Positions 45,501-56,636 are shown, counted from the stretch's first letter. The stretch: DNA of 64,000 bases from Nymphaea colorata (GCF_008831285.2 NC_045138.2:3948143-4012142), one strand, 5' to 3'. Numbers and translations: made by a program. The notes: generated by a model from the letters alone, not told the origin.

Positions 45501-46103
45501 ACACAAGGCTTGATTTATGCTCTATCCGAGCTGCCGGGGCATGACGGTCAAGCGACTCGGCTTCGTGCCCTGACAGTATTGAATTGCCCAAATGCAAGAT
45601 TGGAGTGGAAATTGCTTCAGCACCTGCCCAACCTCAATCTGATGCTATTGGATGGGGCAGCTATGGAATCAACGCTGTCATTGCCATCAGATCAGCTATC
45701 AACATTTCTACCCTCCCTCAAGGATCTAACTTTGATAGACTCGAGGGTTGAAGAGCTCAAATGGGGAAGGGTGCCTGAATGGGTGTGGGTTCTCTCCCAA
45801 CTGGAGGAATTGCACCTACAAGGTTTTACCGAGGACATCAGTTTGGGAGGCCACTGGCAATGCCTCCCGAAACTGAGACGATTATCTCTTAAAGGCTTCC
45901 TAAATCTTAAGTCTCTAGTGGACGTCAATGATGTAACTCCCCAACAAAATGATGCAGCAGCAACATTGCCTATGGATGCAAGGCAACAGATTGCCTGCCT
46001 CTCGAAGCTTGAAGATTTGACAATTTACAGATCATGTCCTGCACTCCATGTGCCGCAGCACTTAAAGGACTGCCTCGGGGAAAGGTTAGAGGATAGGAGA
46101 TGA
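42549..46103 (+). CDS. NLR immune receptor, CC-NB-ARC-LRR (CNL/RGA type)
   Basis: One uninterrupted exon of 1,184 codons. I chose ATG 42,549 (MAIVIDTLAETAISSLL) over the in-frame ATG 18 codons upstream because the Rx-type coiled coil starts there and the homologous start is kept at 54,018. The coiled coil is about residues 1-150, with an EDVID-like 'VYDAQDIIEEY' near 77. NB-ARC has P-loop GQGGVGKTT (221-229), kinase-2 'LVLDDVW' (about 300, with the Trp typical of CNLs), RNBS-B 'KILITSR' (about 327), 'GGLPL' (about 387), RNBS-D 'CFVYCCIYPKD' (about 455) and 'MHD' (about 518). LRRs run from about 560 to the end. NLRs sense pathogen effectors inside the cell and trigger defence. All key motifs are present, so it may be functional. 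Its closest relatives here are the pseudogenes at 19,236 and 54,018. Confidence 0.93.
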   Translation: MAIVIDTLAETAISSLLGAVTSLMKEKMDLILNAKDELKYLQRKLEHLQKALKDADCKPFFSNERNRDLEGKLKDIVYDAQDIIEEYQTIIDLSKRQRGSVSSWNKVRKPWITLCSCFKEHVSASYQLGNEIKNINQRLDDIEKDSKMVDLLNTTPQESRGEGSIGGKHDNPRETTHHIGTAQPLIGRADDKEKVKALLFDGSMESSVLGKHGVSIVSIVGQGGVGKTTLAKMVFKEVEEQFGKHRWWVYVSEKPNRTCLLQKILKEVCKMSEREVEGITSLSELCTQLQSELSNSKFFLVLDDVWELGWWEGEVENTLRGGAKESKILITSRKVEVSQGIGAKMHKLPEMTFDESWRLFLDVSLKEENELVSRNLKGIGQRIVGKCGGLPLVVRTVGSLMRTKTMTKDDWKSVEKSEIWEWKMPASSSSSEICGRILPGLMLSYDDLPYYLKNCFVYCCIYPKDCEIKRDRLVMQWMAHGLIDQKKGIDVEVTANQCIDDLINKCMIEETEEGDVKMHDILHDLASYIGGNEYSHASPTAHTRHLSIFAVDNVEATMRNASAVANKSRTLLSGSLPMVQFTNFKWMRVLSLMKCHIHELPNSIENLSLLKYLDLSFSGVRQLPNSIGKLWNLQTLNLNHSEIEELPNEMGELSNLRYLGLEHTTRLNFIAEGLGKLTNLRTLKRFLVCDDKGDIRGCNIRELKDLNKLKGHLSVEGLDGGRVKVIDAKDAHLKEKHELTGVELDFKVGKNDVVGSASEQKCLLEALEPPHGIESLAICDYKGERPMWYLDTNYVELQTLRLQCCPLWATVIGIKSLEKLEVNTCPTLCELPSMPMLKSLKIRSCDGLNTIGDLPNLDWLQVEGCGSLEQLSHGMPALKWLDVYGCYKLKTLANMPALEWLEVRYCERLEQVADVRMPDLKRLWLSNLNTLKQLPAHLPSLEDLRAWDLLNWEGWPAAGSKELATETFMPCLREVEFQNCPKMQTQGLIYALSELPGHDGQATRLRALTVLNCPNARLEWKLLQHLPNLNLMLLDGAAMESTLSLPSDQLSTFLPSLKDLTLIDSRVEELKWGRVPEWVWVLSQLEELHLQGFTEDISLGGHWQCLPKLRRLSLKGFLNLKSLVDVNDVTPQQNDAAATLPMDARQQIACLSKLEDLTIYRSCPALHVPQHLKDCLGERLEDRR

Positions 46104-48624
46104 CTTGTAGTGTTGCTATATCATGCTGCTGAACTTTTTTTTTTATTCATTTTAAATTGTTTGAAATGCGTCTAGTTTTTAAAATCGGTGACAGACTGTA
46201 ACTAATCTTTTTTTTATTATTTGGTTGGCTCTTTTCTCTCTCTCTCTCTCTCTCTCCCCTGTTTGATTTGGTTCTTGCAATTTTTTTTTGTCATGTTTTC
46301 CATCTCAAAGTAGGGAGAATGTGTGAGAGTCAATGGCTTGCAATTGTTTTCACCAAACGTTACACAAGCAGGAGAGCGTTGACATGATTTAGTCATATTG
46401 GCTGAGCTTGGAAGTAGTGATTAATTTCTAATCGGGTATATTAGTATATTAATTCAATTACTAACTTAACGGATGGAAGAGACGATACTTAAAAAGTATA
46501 TGCGGTAAACCCATTGCAGCAAATGAAAATGAAATAACGAGGAATAAGTAGTGTTCACCTTCTTCATTTTTCTTTTTCTTCCACATAAACAATGAGTTGA
46601 ATCTGGTCCATGATCTCAGCCCATCAGATCTTCAACAAGAACATTTTCCAATTAAATTGGTATGTATTTCCTTTTTTTATTTTTTTATGTTTTACATTAA
46701 TTCCATTGTATCTTATGTGCTTGAGGTGGTTGGTGCATATGATTTGATGCTGAGGGGTTGTCTTCTTTTATGTGCATATGAAGTGTTTGCCGAAATTCTT
46801 AAGTGACTTACCTTTGTATTTTAGTTCATCTGGTTCACATTTGGCATCTGTAAACAAATTTACTTTTGCTTCTCTACCTCTTGCGTGAACCTTCACAATG
46901 ACTCTAGATCATTGGCTTCAATCTGCCCAATGTTCATGACAGAGCATTACCAACTCCATCTGATCTTGTTCACCGGCTCATGTCCACTGACAATGTATAT
47001 TAAAAAGGTTGACATTGTATACTGAAAATGATCCGTTTGATATGTATAAAAATTTTGTTTTTTTATTTCAAGTAATACCAATGTGGGGAGTCTTTAGACG
47101 CTTGATGCCTCAGTTTTCCTCTTCTGGTTCCACTTCCTGCATCTACTACAATTGATTGTGCAATATTCAGAATTTGGAGACGTCCAGAAAAGCAGAATAT
47201 GATGGGAATTTTCGTTGGAAAATGAACTGTAGTATCACCTGTTTCATTCTTCTTTTGTGGAAAGTGCATCTAAGTATCTTTCAATTCGATTGATGGCGCC
47301 GTGTACATGAAAGCTTGTGAGTGTTCTGCTTGGGGCATTTAATTTAGAGAGAATTAAGAGTTTGATGACTTGTGTCTCTTTTTCCTGCACGGGACATAAC
47401 ATTAATTAAATTTGTGGACTTTCATCTTTGGTATATAAAGAATTAGGAGGTTGGGACTTGGAGAGCAGTCATATCAATAGTATTTTGCTTTGCATGCATG
47501 GGTCTTGCCCATCCATAATTCAGAATACTAAATTTTTTTTTGTAAAATTAGAAGATATAAAAAATACATGGTAAGTTTATGAGATGGACAGCCAAACCGC
47601 ACACTCTCATATAGCCATGTTCATTAGCAACCATCAATATTTTTAGCAAATTTCAAATAGGATCTCCCTATAATGGCTTTCAATTTGGTAAATCATTGAC
47701 AACGATCTTGAAGTGCATCACAGTTAAATCATGGCAGAAGTTGTATGCAAAAAAAAAAAAAAGAAAAAGAAAAAGAAAAGAACGAAAGAAATCATTCAAT
47801 TTTAGTTTAAACAGTCCAAAGTTTGAAAGCAGAGCATAGTAGATGAGTAATTTTTTTGTCTCATATATTTTTTACATCTTTTATTGTGCATTTCTTTTAT
47901 CGTATCTAGATTTTAGGTTGATTGTATATTTGTATTTATAGAGATAGAAAGACCAAGAGAGGGAGTATTTTTAATTGGGTGGCTGTTTTTTGTTAAGTAT
48001 TTTATTTCATTATATGTTGATTTTTTAAGACTCCCGTGTGTAGAGAGAAAAAAAAAAGTGAATATTTAATTTGCTTATATTTTTAATATGTTTAAAAATT
48101 TATTTTTCTTCACCGTATGTGAAATTTTATATCGAGAAAGAATATTTGTATTAATTCACATGTTTTATCATTTGTTTGAGAGAGAGAGAGAGAGATAAAA
48201 ATATATGTTAAAATGTCACATGTTGAAAATTCTGTCTTTGCAAACAAAAGTTAGACAGAATTACAACTTATTCATATGAACAAAGAACTCTTTGTTCTTA
48301 GGACACTTATTCTAAGGACAAATGTTTCAAGAACAGTTGTTCTAGCAAGCAAACTATACTTTACAAATCGATTTCATAGCCTGCAACAACAATGGACGTT
48401 ACTATCTGCCCCAAGCAAATGTATGTAGATCTCTTAAATTCATCACATGCACATTTGTCTGAGTCAGATAACTGATCGGCTTCTTTTTAAGCTGGTTCCA
48501 ATAAGTGGGGGAGGTGGTGATTAGTTCTATATGTAAGCAGTACTACCAATAGCTTAAAATTAGCTGCTTTCACGCACGACCTGATAAATGTGCACTCCAA
48601 CTATACATATTTCCATGCCGTACG
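46104..48624. other. NLR 3' flank and unassigned DNA
   Basis: 46,104-46,390 matches the 3' flank of the NLR pseudogene, including a CT run near 46,235. A short exon-like stretch at about 46,590-46,660 ('SDLQQEHFPIKL' followed by GTATGT) has no identifiable partner. The rest is AT-rich with poly-A and CT runs. No gene recognised. Confidence 0.5.
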
Positions 48625-48631
48625 GTACATG

Positions 48632-48680
48632 GAATCTGAATTTTATAGTTGAAGGCTTAGAAAAGCTTACCAATTCAAGT
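48632..48680 (+). pseudogene. Scrap of an NLR LRR region
   Basis: 'gaattttatagttgaaggct' and 'aagcttaccaatt' at 48,638-48,676 match 44,550-44,586 of the intact NLR gene with a few changes. The translated piece reads 'LNFIVEGLEKLTN'. Nothing else of the gene is seen around it. A LINE relic begins about 30 bases later. Confidence 0.55.
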
Positions 48681-48699
48681 GATCATCCGGCTTCCTTTT

Positions 48700-49280
48700 T
48701 AGCATTTTATCAACTTAAGTCGCTTGGTATTGATCGGTTTCCTCCTGAACTCTTCCGAGTCTTCTGGCACTGTTGCCAGCCTGATGTCATGGTCTTCTTT
48801 CAAGAGTTTGGTACCAACTACATCCTTCTTGGGGAATTTAACAGAGCTGTCTATGTTCTTATTCCAAAGAGGGCAAACCCCTCCAATGTTTGAGACCTCT
48901 GCCTTATCTCTATCCATAGCACTCATTATAAGATTATTGCTAGGCTTCTTGCTTCCTGTCTCTTATCTTATCATGTCTTCCGTCACCAGTCTGTTCTAAG
49001 TTGCATTCACCCATGGTAGAGGGTTGCATATAGTCTTCTTAGCAAATGACGTTGTTCATTCCATCTACCGTTCCTGCTCTCCATTATTTATCCTTACGCT
49101 TGATATCTCAAAGTCTTTTGATTCGATCAGCTGAGATTTCCTCTTCTGCCTCCTCCATGTGTTCGACTCTGAACCAAACTTTCGTGGTTTGGTTCGAAGT
49201 ATAGTTGCCGGGGCTTCGATGGCCATTTCCTTCTTTACTCGCCAAGCCTTGTTGCTAGAGTTGGGCATTGGGCTGGCATG
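48700..49280 (+). pseudogene. LINE (L1-type) reverse transcriptase fragment
   Basis: Interrupted frames read 'LGIDRFPPELFRVFWHC', 'VYVLIPKRANPSNV', 'LCLISIHSTHYKIIARLLAS' and 'LTLDISKSFDSIS'. These follow the order of plant L1 reverse transcriptases (the PDGFPPEFFR, LIPK, RPISL..YKII.K.LA.RL and DISKAFD motifs). Stops and frame changes (for example after 48,893) show it is dead. The endonuclease, the catalytic YADD-containing part and the 3' tail are not recognisable. Confidence 0.8.
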
Positions 49281-50519
49281 GCTAGTTAAGTCTTGGCTGC
49301 TAGAGTTGCTGGGTTAACTTCTTCCTGAGGCAGATGGACATGCTACAATAAGTGGATGCAGGCAAGTTTTGGGAAGGGCCTAAGCCATACTGAGGTCTGG
49401 GCCATGAGACAGCCTCCTTGAAAAATCCTATGATGGCTTTTGTCAAGTGTGGCAGGTAGCAGCCGGTTCAAGGGTAGAGAGATAGATGCAGATCAAGCCG
49501 GGACGAGTGGGCTTCTCACCATCCAGATCCCAAGTACGTCTTCTTGCCTTGGCTAGAGGAAGGTGCAGAGACACATGAAGGATGCTCAGATGGGGCTTTG
49601 ACCATTACTTCAATCTCGTATGCTTGCTGCTGGTGGTTGAAGCTGCCAACATGTGAGGTGAGAGCTGAATTAAAGTTTTGAAATTTTGTGACAAGTGAAA
49701 TTTTCTACAATTTACATGTTAAATATATATATATTTTTTTGAGTGGATTGTAGGGCCCTTGTGCTTCCCCTCCCTGGCTCTGCCCCTGCATAGGTGAGAG
49801 GAGACTGATGAGCTTGTCATTCGCCTATAAAGGGTTCCTCATAGCCAAGAGATGATGACTGTGTCCATAGATCATTTTGCAAGTGTTCTTGTTTAAACTT
49901 CAGCCTTGGTGGATCATGGAATGGCTCTCCATGATTGTCGCAGCAAGCCAGGGCTGAGGTTTCACGGGTGGCTTGTCTATAGTTGTACCAGTTAAGGTCG
50001 CAGTTAAGCCAAGGTGCGGGCCCCTCAGAGATGCTTGTTTCAAAGGACTGCTTTGGCATGGATCTGGCAAACAGAGAATGGAAGCAACACACAATTTGAG
50101 TTGTTTGTACAGCTGCCACAAGCACATAGTAGTGCACTCTTGGAATGGCTTAATCGTCGGGCTGTGTAGGCTTCCTTTGCTATTAGCCAACCTGAAATTT
50201 TAGAAGAATGTTTTGTTAACCTTAGTATCTTCAATTTGATATATTAATTACATAAAATGTCTACAAAACCCTCAATTTTACCTTAATTTTTGTCACCGCC
50301 AGATTCCATAGCATTGTGGCCGAATTTTGGCATCAAATTTAGACCACGTTTAATTCAAGTACACATATACTTATTCATAGAATATTATTTTGATTACTTG
50401 TCATTTGAATGTTTTTTTGGATGTTTGAATGTTTGCTGTCCTTAGCCTTTTTAGCCACCCATAAATGTTTTGGCTCAATTGTTTAAATGAGTGAAAAGTT
50501 ATATTTTACCGATGAGCTG
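49281..50519. other. Unassigned, no clear gene
   Basis: Some of this may continue the LINE. 49,740-49,790 ('ccctccctggctctgcccct') resembles a phrase near 52,040-52,065. Frames at 49,817-50,137 and 49,973-50,203 show no recognisable domain. Confidence 0.4.
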
Positions 50520-50826
50520 TCCTGGTAGAGTTTTTACCGAAGGTCACTAACATGTTGAAAATAATAGATTATTATCGATGCGAAAGAACGCCGTTAATAG
50601 TCAATGTTCACCTACGTTTAGGTCGTGATACCTTACTTTTCGAACGCCGTTAATGGTCAATGTTTAGGTCGTGATACCTTACATTGATGCTTTGTCCTGT
50701 GTATGGATGATGATTTTTACCGACATTCCCTTTATCACAAAAGAATGAAATTTCGCTCAAACCATTACTGACATGCATTCTATTTTCACCGTGGCTGTCA
50801 GTAATGCTTAGGTTTTTTGTAGTTCT
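50520..50826. repeat. CACTA-like terminus with subterminal repeats
   Basis: 'ttaccga', 'actgacatg' and 'gtcagtaatg' words lead to GGTTTTTTGTAGTT at the right end. Read backwards it is AACTACAAAAAACC, one base from the CACTACAAAAAACC start of many plant CACTA elements. Confidence 0.5.
50586..50682 (+). repeat. Tandem duplication inside the CACTA-like end
   Basis: A block starting 'gaacgccgttaatagtcaat' at 50,586 recurs at 50,642 with a 10-base internal loss. Both copies end 'aggtcgtgataccttac'. Confidence 0.8.
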
Positions 50827-53559
50827 AGCTGAACTCTTGAGCAAGGCATCCCCATCGCAGCTCAAGGCAGTCCCCAGCCCAAGGCGACCCCTACGTCCCC
50901 TGCCCACGGCATTATTTGCTTGGCGTCCCCTTCAAGTCAAGCCCAGCCCGGCCTCCCCTGTTCCGCCCTGTTCTAGGAGCGACGCCAGGTCGACCGCTAT
51001 CATGCCAAATTTCTGGTCACTTGACACTACATAACAAACCCTAGGCAGCATGATTTAAAAGCTGTCCGTTGGGTCACCATGTTAAAAATATACATATTAA
51101 AAGCATATGTGCATCACCATTCTCACAAGTAATCCAAACTAAATTTTCTATTTTTGAAAATTAGGAAATAGCATATTCAAGCTGAGTTTATTCCATAAAC
51201 AAGAATCTAATTTTCAAAGAGTCTTCCTCCTACCTGTGCAAAATTGGAAAGAGAAGACCCTATGGCTTGGAAGAAAATGTTGTTCATTCGTCTATGTTAT
51301 TGAATGTTTTATTGACGTGTGCAAAGAAAAAAAGACGAGTGAAGGCTGAATGGTTTCCTTACTCCTTGGATGAGCAAGGAATCAGACTTCATTATATCAC
51401 CAAATCGATTACACCAAGAATCGGATTCACTTTATGAGTGTTGTCTATATTGTAAAGTTATATTTTCTTCCAATTGTAATAATCAATCAATATAAACTCA
51501 GGAGGTCGGAGTAAAAATCAATTGCAACCAGGAAAAAGAAAACCAAATCCGATTGCAATCACAAAAGCCATTTATAGGAGTGAAGAAATACAGAAATATA
51601 AATTTATGAAAGAAATGCAAAACATTATTCCAAGAAATTCCACATGAGAATCGAATCAATGATGAAGACGGCAAAGAAATGAAGAGTCTCAAGATGATTG
51701 GAAAAGGCAATAAAGGAGGGAAGCCAAAAAAAAAAATCCAGAACTCTCTTCCATGTCTGGAAGTCGACGCAAGGAATATCTTCGAATTTCCAATGGATTC
51801 TTTCCATGTGTTCACTTGTTCGAAACTCGAAGCAAAGGATCGCTGATTTTCCAACGAGTCCAAGGTGAACTTATTCTCCCCAATTTTCTGATCTCCAATC
51901 GCTGGTATCTAGACCTTAAAAGAAATAAAAATAAAAATTTACATGTAAAAAAAATTACAAAATTCATATATCTGAAGTAAAAATTTCAAAAAATTATATT
52001 TTTGCTTTTGTTAAAATTTTAAAACTATAATTCGGCCCCTCATGAAAATTCCTGACTTTGCCCCTGCTTGTTTCTTAGATGGCAACAAAGAAATCAGGGG
52101 AAGACGAATGAAAGAGGAAAAAGCACGGTCGATAAAGTCACAAACAGAGAGCATGAGAAGCAAAAAGTGAAAGGGCGAGAGCGTGCTCAGTGGATAGTTA
52201 AAAGAGTTGTCTTGATTAAAAGTCTGTACCATTGAATAATTTTACCTGTATAGATTTGTCTTTTATGTATAGTTTGATCCTATGGAAACCTTTAATTGCT
52301 AACTTGTTTTCAGAATGCAAAGTGCAAGGTGGACATCGACCTTCACAATGCATTGAATTAAAGCAACACTCGCTGATGTGTTCTTGAACATGCTATTATT
52401 GTGCTCTTCCCAATCTTGCCACCAATAGTAGATGATTCAAGACCACCAAGTAAATTGCCAACCACTGTTGACTGAAGGTGAAGGATAAAAGAGAAGAAGC
52501 TGCTGCGGAGAGAGGGGAGGGTGTGGAGTTGAGAAGGCCAAGCGGTAACAAGCAAGCAATGAAAGAAATGAGAGTCAACAAAAAAAGTAGTATCTCAGGA
52601 TCACAAGGCACTGGAGATGGCCTAAGGTATTGATTTGACAAGCAAAAAAGTGCCAAAAAAAGGACCATGGCATAGGGTGAAGGGCCATCTCAAGTGTAAG
52701 TATATATCCATTGTTATAATAGTTTGTTGTATCTTGTCATGTGACCTTCTGTATCTTTGTAACTTACCGAAGTGTAGAGACACTGAAAACAATGGTAAGT
52801 TTAACCTTTGGATTCTGGTACTCATCAAATTGTGGCTACAACTTATACTGACAGTGTTGCAGTTCTAACTGATGCATTCCTCCCATGGTAAAACTATTGT
52901 TTTTTTTTTGAGTGTTAATCAGGTTTTCCATTGAAAAGAAAAAAAGGAAAAGAATAAAACTGAACCATTAAACTGCCATCTTAGACTTTTTATAACCATT
53001 AAACGACTCCTATAACATAATATTTTGACTTTGCAGTAGGGCAGAATGGTTTCAAACTTACATATCTACATCTCAGCATTCTCTAATTCTATTTGAAGAT
53101 GTATGGATCTAACTCGCAGACACAGGAGTTGGATTTAGTTTGCATTTTTATTTCATTCACATGTTTTATTGTGTCGTGTAAAAATCATATCTATATCCAT
53201 TACTAGAGAAGGAGGTGTGGAAGCATTAGAACGTAAGTACTTACAGTAAACATGGCACAAGCACAATATTTTTGTGTGAACATGCTATCATTTGACTCGA
53301 TTAATTGTTAGCAGATGCTAGTGCCCATTTGACTGTATATGAGTCAGGGAAATCCATACACGTACACATGCACGTATATGTAGACACACACACACATACA
53401 CCAGTCTTTGGCCAGAGTATATGCTTTATGCTCAAACCCAAAATTTTAACAAAGTTTTGGATTTAAAAAAAAAACAACAAAATCATCCATCCAAACTTTT
53501 TTACACAAATACAATCAGATAAAAAAATCAACTTGAGAAAGGGGAAATTTAGGTGAAAC
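50827..53559. other. No gene seen
   Basis: 50,830-51,000 is Pro/Ser-coding and GC-rich in one short frame but without a domain. 51,900-52,070 has an 'ttcggcccctcatgaaaat' phrase common near ends of plant repeats. The remainder is AT-rich without recognisable content. Confidence 0.4.
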
Positions 53560-53971
53560 AGTAGACTGGGGTTGAGGGACTTTTCCTGACTTATTTAGCA
53601 GCAATATGGATCTTACCAGCCTGTGAAGCATATGTGCTCACCACACTCCAAATTAAGCACTCGGCAGTTTAAGCTCCCAATCCGCTCCGGTGCGTTCATT
53701 CTTTCTTGTAAAATGGGCAACTAGAAATGAAAGAAAGCTGAAGGAGGACAATGGCTGTACGTTAAACTTCATGGGATTATCCTTTCTTATAAAATGGGCA
53801 ACTAGAAATTGAAGAAAGAGGGATTATTCTTTCTTATAAAATCGGCAACTAGAAATTAAAGAAAGAGGGATTATTCTTTCTTATAAAATCGGCAACTAGA
53901 AATTAAGGACAGAGGGAGACCTATTGTATTTGTTCTCTTTCTCTCTCTCTCTCTCACACACACACACACTT
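53560..53971 (+). repeat. NLR upstream sequence with expanded 48-base repeats
   Basis: 'gactggggttgagggactttt', 'ttagcagcaatatgg', 'ccagcctgtgaagcatatgtg' and 'ctcaccacactccaaatta' match upstream sequence of the intact NLR locus (39,285-39,365). Three tandem units of 47-48 bases start at 53,774, 53,821 and 53,869 ('ttctttcttataaaatcggc', 'aactagaaattaaagaaaga'). A fourth stands apart at 53,699. The intact locus has one such unit near 39,839. Confidence 0.7.
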
Positions 53972-54056
53972 GAAAATTGCTCCTCTTCCTCTTCCACCTA
54001 CTGAAAAACCAGGGAAGATGGCAATAGTAATCGATGCACTTACAGAAACAACCGAG
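53972..54056 (+). pseudogene. 5' end of a third NLR copy, cut after 13 codons
   Basis: The leader and ATG (54,018) match the intact gene at 42,500-42,600: 'MAIVIDALTETTE' against 'MAIVIDTLAETAISS'. After GAG at 54,056 the homology stops and retrotransposon LTR sequence in reverse orientation begins, giving an immediate TGA. No other part of this copy follows. Confidence 0.8.
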
Positions 54057-54173
54057 TGAGATGAGAGTGTTAAAAAGAATATAAAAGATTGGGTCATTAC
54101 TTGGTTTGTGGTCTTATTGAAGTTGGTATATAGAACTTCATGAGATGAGAGTGTTAAAAAGAATATAAAAGAT
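54057..54173. repeat. 33-base direct repeat at the broken end of the reversed LTR
   Basis: TGAGATGAGAGTGTTAAAAA plus 13 more bases at 54,057-54,089 are repeated exactly at 54,141-54,173. The second copy is in its normal LTR place. The first is an extra copy used as filler between NLR sequence and the LTR. Confidence 0.9.
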
Positions 54174-55379
54174 AAAACACTCTTATGAAAGGAAAGAGAG
54201 AGATATAGAGAAAGACATGCATACATGTGTACATACCATCACATATACACATATATGAAAGTTTAAGAGAAAAAGATGTATTGATTCGAAGAGAAAGAGA
54301 GATTTTAGAGGAAAAGAAAAAATATCATACGCATATATGGGCATGAGAAATTTTATAAGAGAAGATATTTGTCTTGAAAAGAGGAATAAATATTTGAAAG
54401 AGAGGAAATTGAGCACATGTACATACGTATTCATGCACATATGAAAATTTATAAAATAGAAAATGAAAGCATAGAGAGAGAAAGATGGGGGTCATCATGT
54501 TGGCATAAATGTATATAACATGTGTATACATCCATACCTTCACAAGATTAGAAAAATCAAGGAACAACTTAAAATTACCAACTTCAAATTTAATGTGGGC
54601 CGGAGGGGAGCTTGGACTCATGCAAGAGTCTAAGCTAAGTCCCTAAGGCCATGTTAGAAGGTTCTTTTTGAAAATGTTTTGGAAAATATGATTTATATAA
54701 GCATAGAATGTTATTATTTGGTTTGTTGTAAGGGATATATTTCTTCCACCGTTGGGTATAGAAGAAAACAAGCAACATAACGAGGCACTCGTTAGGGTTC
54801 CTAATGTGATGATTAAGAAGGAAACTAGCGCAAAATGATATGGAAATGCATATTAACATGTACATTTTTGTGAGGGTTTATCTCGGGTTGGACAAGTTCC
54901 AACCTCAAAGATTAATATGAAAATAAAGAGTCCCCAAACCACACTCTTATTCCCAACATGCATTCACATGTAAGTAAAGAACCAAGTAACTATGCATGCA
55001 TAATATATAGATAACTTTCAAGGAAGGAAAGAAAGAAAGAGGATGATGAAAAAAGCAAAGTTCAATTAGGAGGGAAGACATGATGTAACTATGAATTGAT
55101 ATACCACCTCATTTTCTCATGTTCTCGGTGCACTTGAGTATAGCCTCTTGACTCTAAAATAGAGATTGAGAGCTATCTCTTTTGGCCATGGAGAAATGAG
55201 GAAGAGAGGAAAATAAGAGGAAACAAAAGAACAATAAGAATGTATTCATGAAAAGAAAGAACATGATTAAAATAAAAGATCATCTCATCTTTCCATGTTC
55301 CCGGTGTACTTGAGCATAGCCTCTTGTCTCTAAAAAGAGATTGATGGCTATCTCCTTTGGTCATGGGAAGAGGAAAAAG

Positions 55380-56115
55380 AGAAAAAAAAAATAACAAGAA
55401 CAAGACTATATTGAAGAAATGAAATAACAATAACAACAAAAATATATTCATTAAGGAAAAGAATAACAACAACAAGACTATATTGAAGAAATGAAATAAC
55501 AATAACAATAAAAATATATTCATTAAGAAAAAGAATAACAAGAACAAGACTATATTGAAGAAATGAAATAACAATAACAACAAAAATATATTCATTAAGG
55601 AAAAGAATAACAACAACAAGAATATATTGAAGAGAAGAAAGAGCAATAAGATATTGATAAAGAGAAAGAACAAGAACAACAAGAATACTTGAAAGAGCAT
55701 GATTTAATCAGGAAACAAAAGAACAATAAGAATGTATTCATGAAAAGAAAAACATGATTAAAATGAAAGATCATCTCATCTTTCCAAGTTCCTGGTGTAC
55801 TTGAGCATAGCCTCTTGTCTCTAAAAAGAGATTGATGGCTATCTCCTTTGGTCATGAGAAGAGAAAAAAAAAATAACAAGAACAAGACTATATTGAAGAA
55901 ATGAAATAACAATAACAACAAAAATATATTCATTAAGGAAAAGAATAACAACAACATGACTATATTGAAGAAATGAAATAACAATAACAACAAAAATATA
56001 TTCATTAAGGAAAAAAATAACAAGAACAAGACTATATTGAAGAAATGAAATAACAATAACAACAAAAATATATTCATTAAGGAAAAGAATAACAACAACA
56101 AGAATATATTGAAGA
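55380..56115 (-). repeat. Expanded AT-rich repeats of about 72 bases in the reversed LTR
   Basis: 'actatattgaagaaatgaaa', 'taacaataacaacaaaaata' and 'tattcattaaggaaaagaat' repeat about four times at 55,385-55,640 and again at 55,875-56,115. They are much less expanded in LTR1 (8,700-8,860). Confidence 0.8.
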
Positions 56116-56636
56116 GAAGAAAGAGTAAGAAGATATTGATAAAGAGAAAAGAACACGAACAACAAAAATACTTGAAAGAGCATGATTTAATCATAAAATA
56201 AAATATAATCTCATCTTCTCATGCTCCCGGTGCATTTGAGCATAGCCTCTTGTCTCTAAAAAGAGGTTGAGTGCTATCTCCTTTGGCCATGGGGAGATGA
56301 AGATGTGAAGAAAAAATGAAAACAACAACAAGACTATATTTAAGAAAAAGAAATAACATAATAATAAGAATATTAATGAAAAGAAAGAAGAGAGAAATGA
56401 GAGGGATGAAGATTACATACCTCTAATGGGAAATGACCTAAGAAAGATGAACGCCTTCACTTGAAGAACCCCTTTTGAATGAAGCTCCAAGAGTGATTGC
56501 TCTAAGGTGGAGAAGGAAATGGAAAGAGGAAGAGGGAGAGAGAGAGAGCTCAAGAGAAACTCTAAGTCTTCAAGTGAGAATACACTAGAGTTTCTCCCAA
56601 TGACCAATCTTGTCCAAGAGGGAGGACATCGGGGGA

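Noticed and set aside
19236-54056. The NLR 3' half at 19 kb and 5' end at 54 kb as two halves of one split gene
   Set aside because: The 3' half is preceded by its own upstream MITE sequence and carries its own internal deletion, so it is a separate copy.
55173-56194. Two minus-strand frames of 175 and 199 codons, rich in Leu and Phe, resembling membrane proteins
   Set aside because: They are translations of AT-rich tandem repeats in the reversed LTR. The 'segments' repeat with the DNA unit, and neighbouring LTR copies do not keep the frame.
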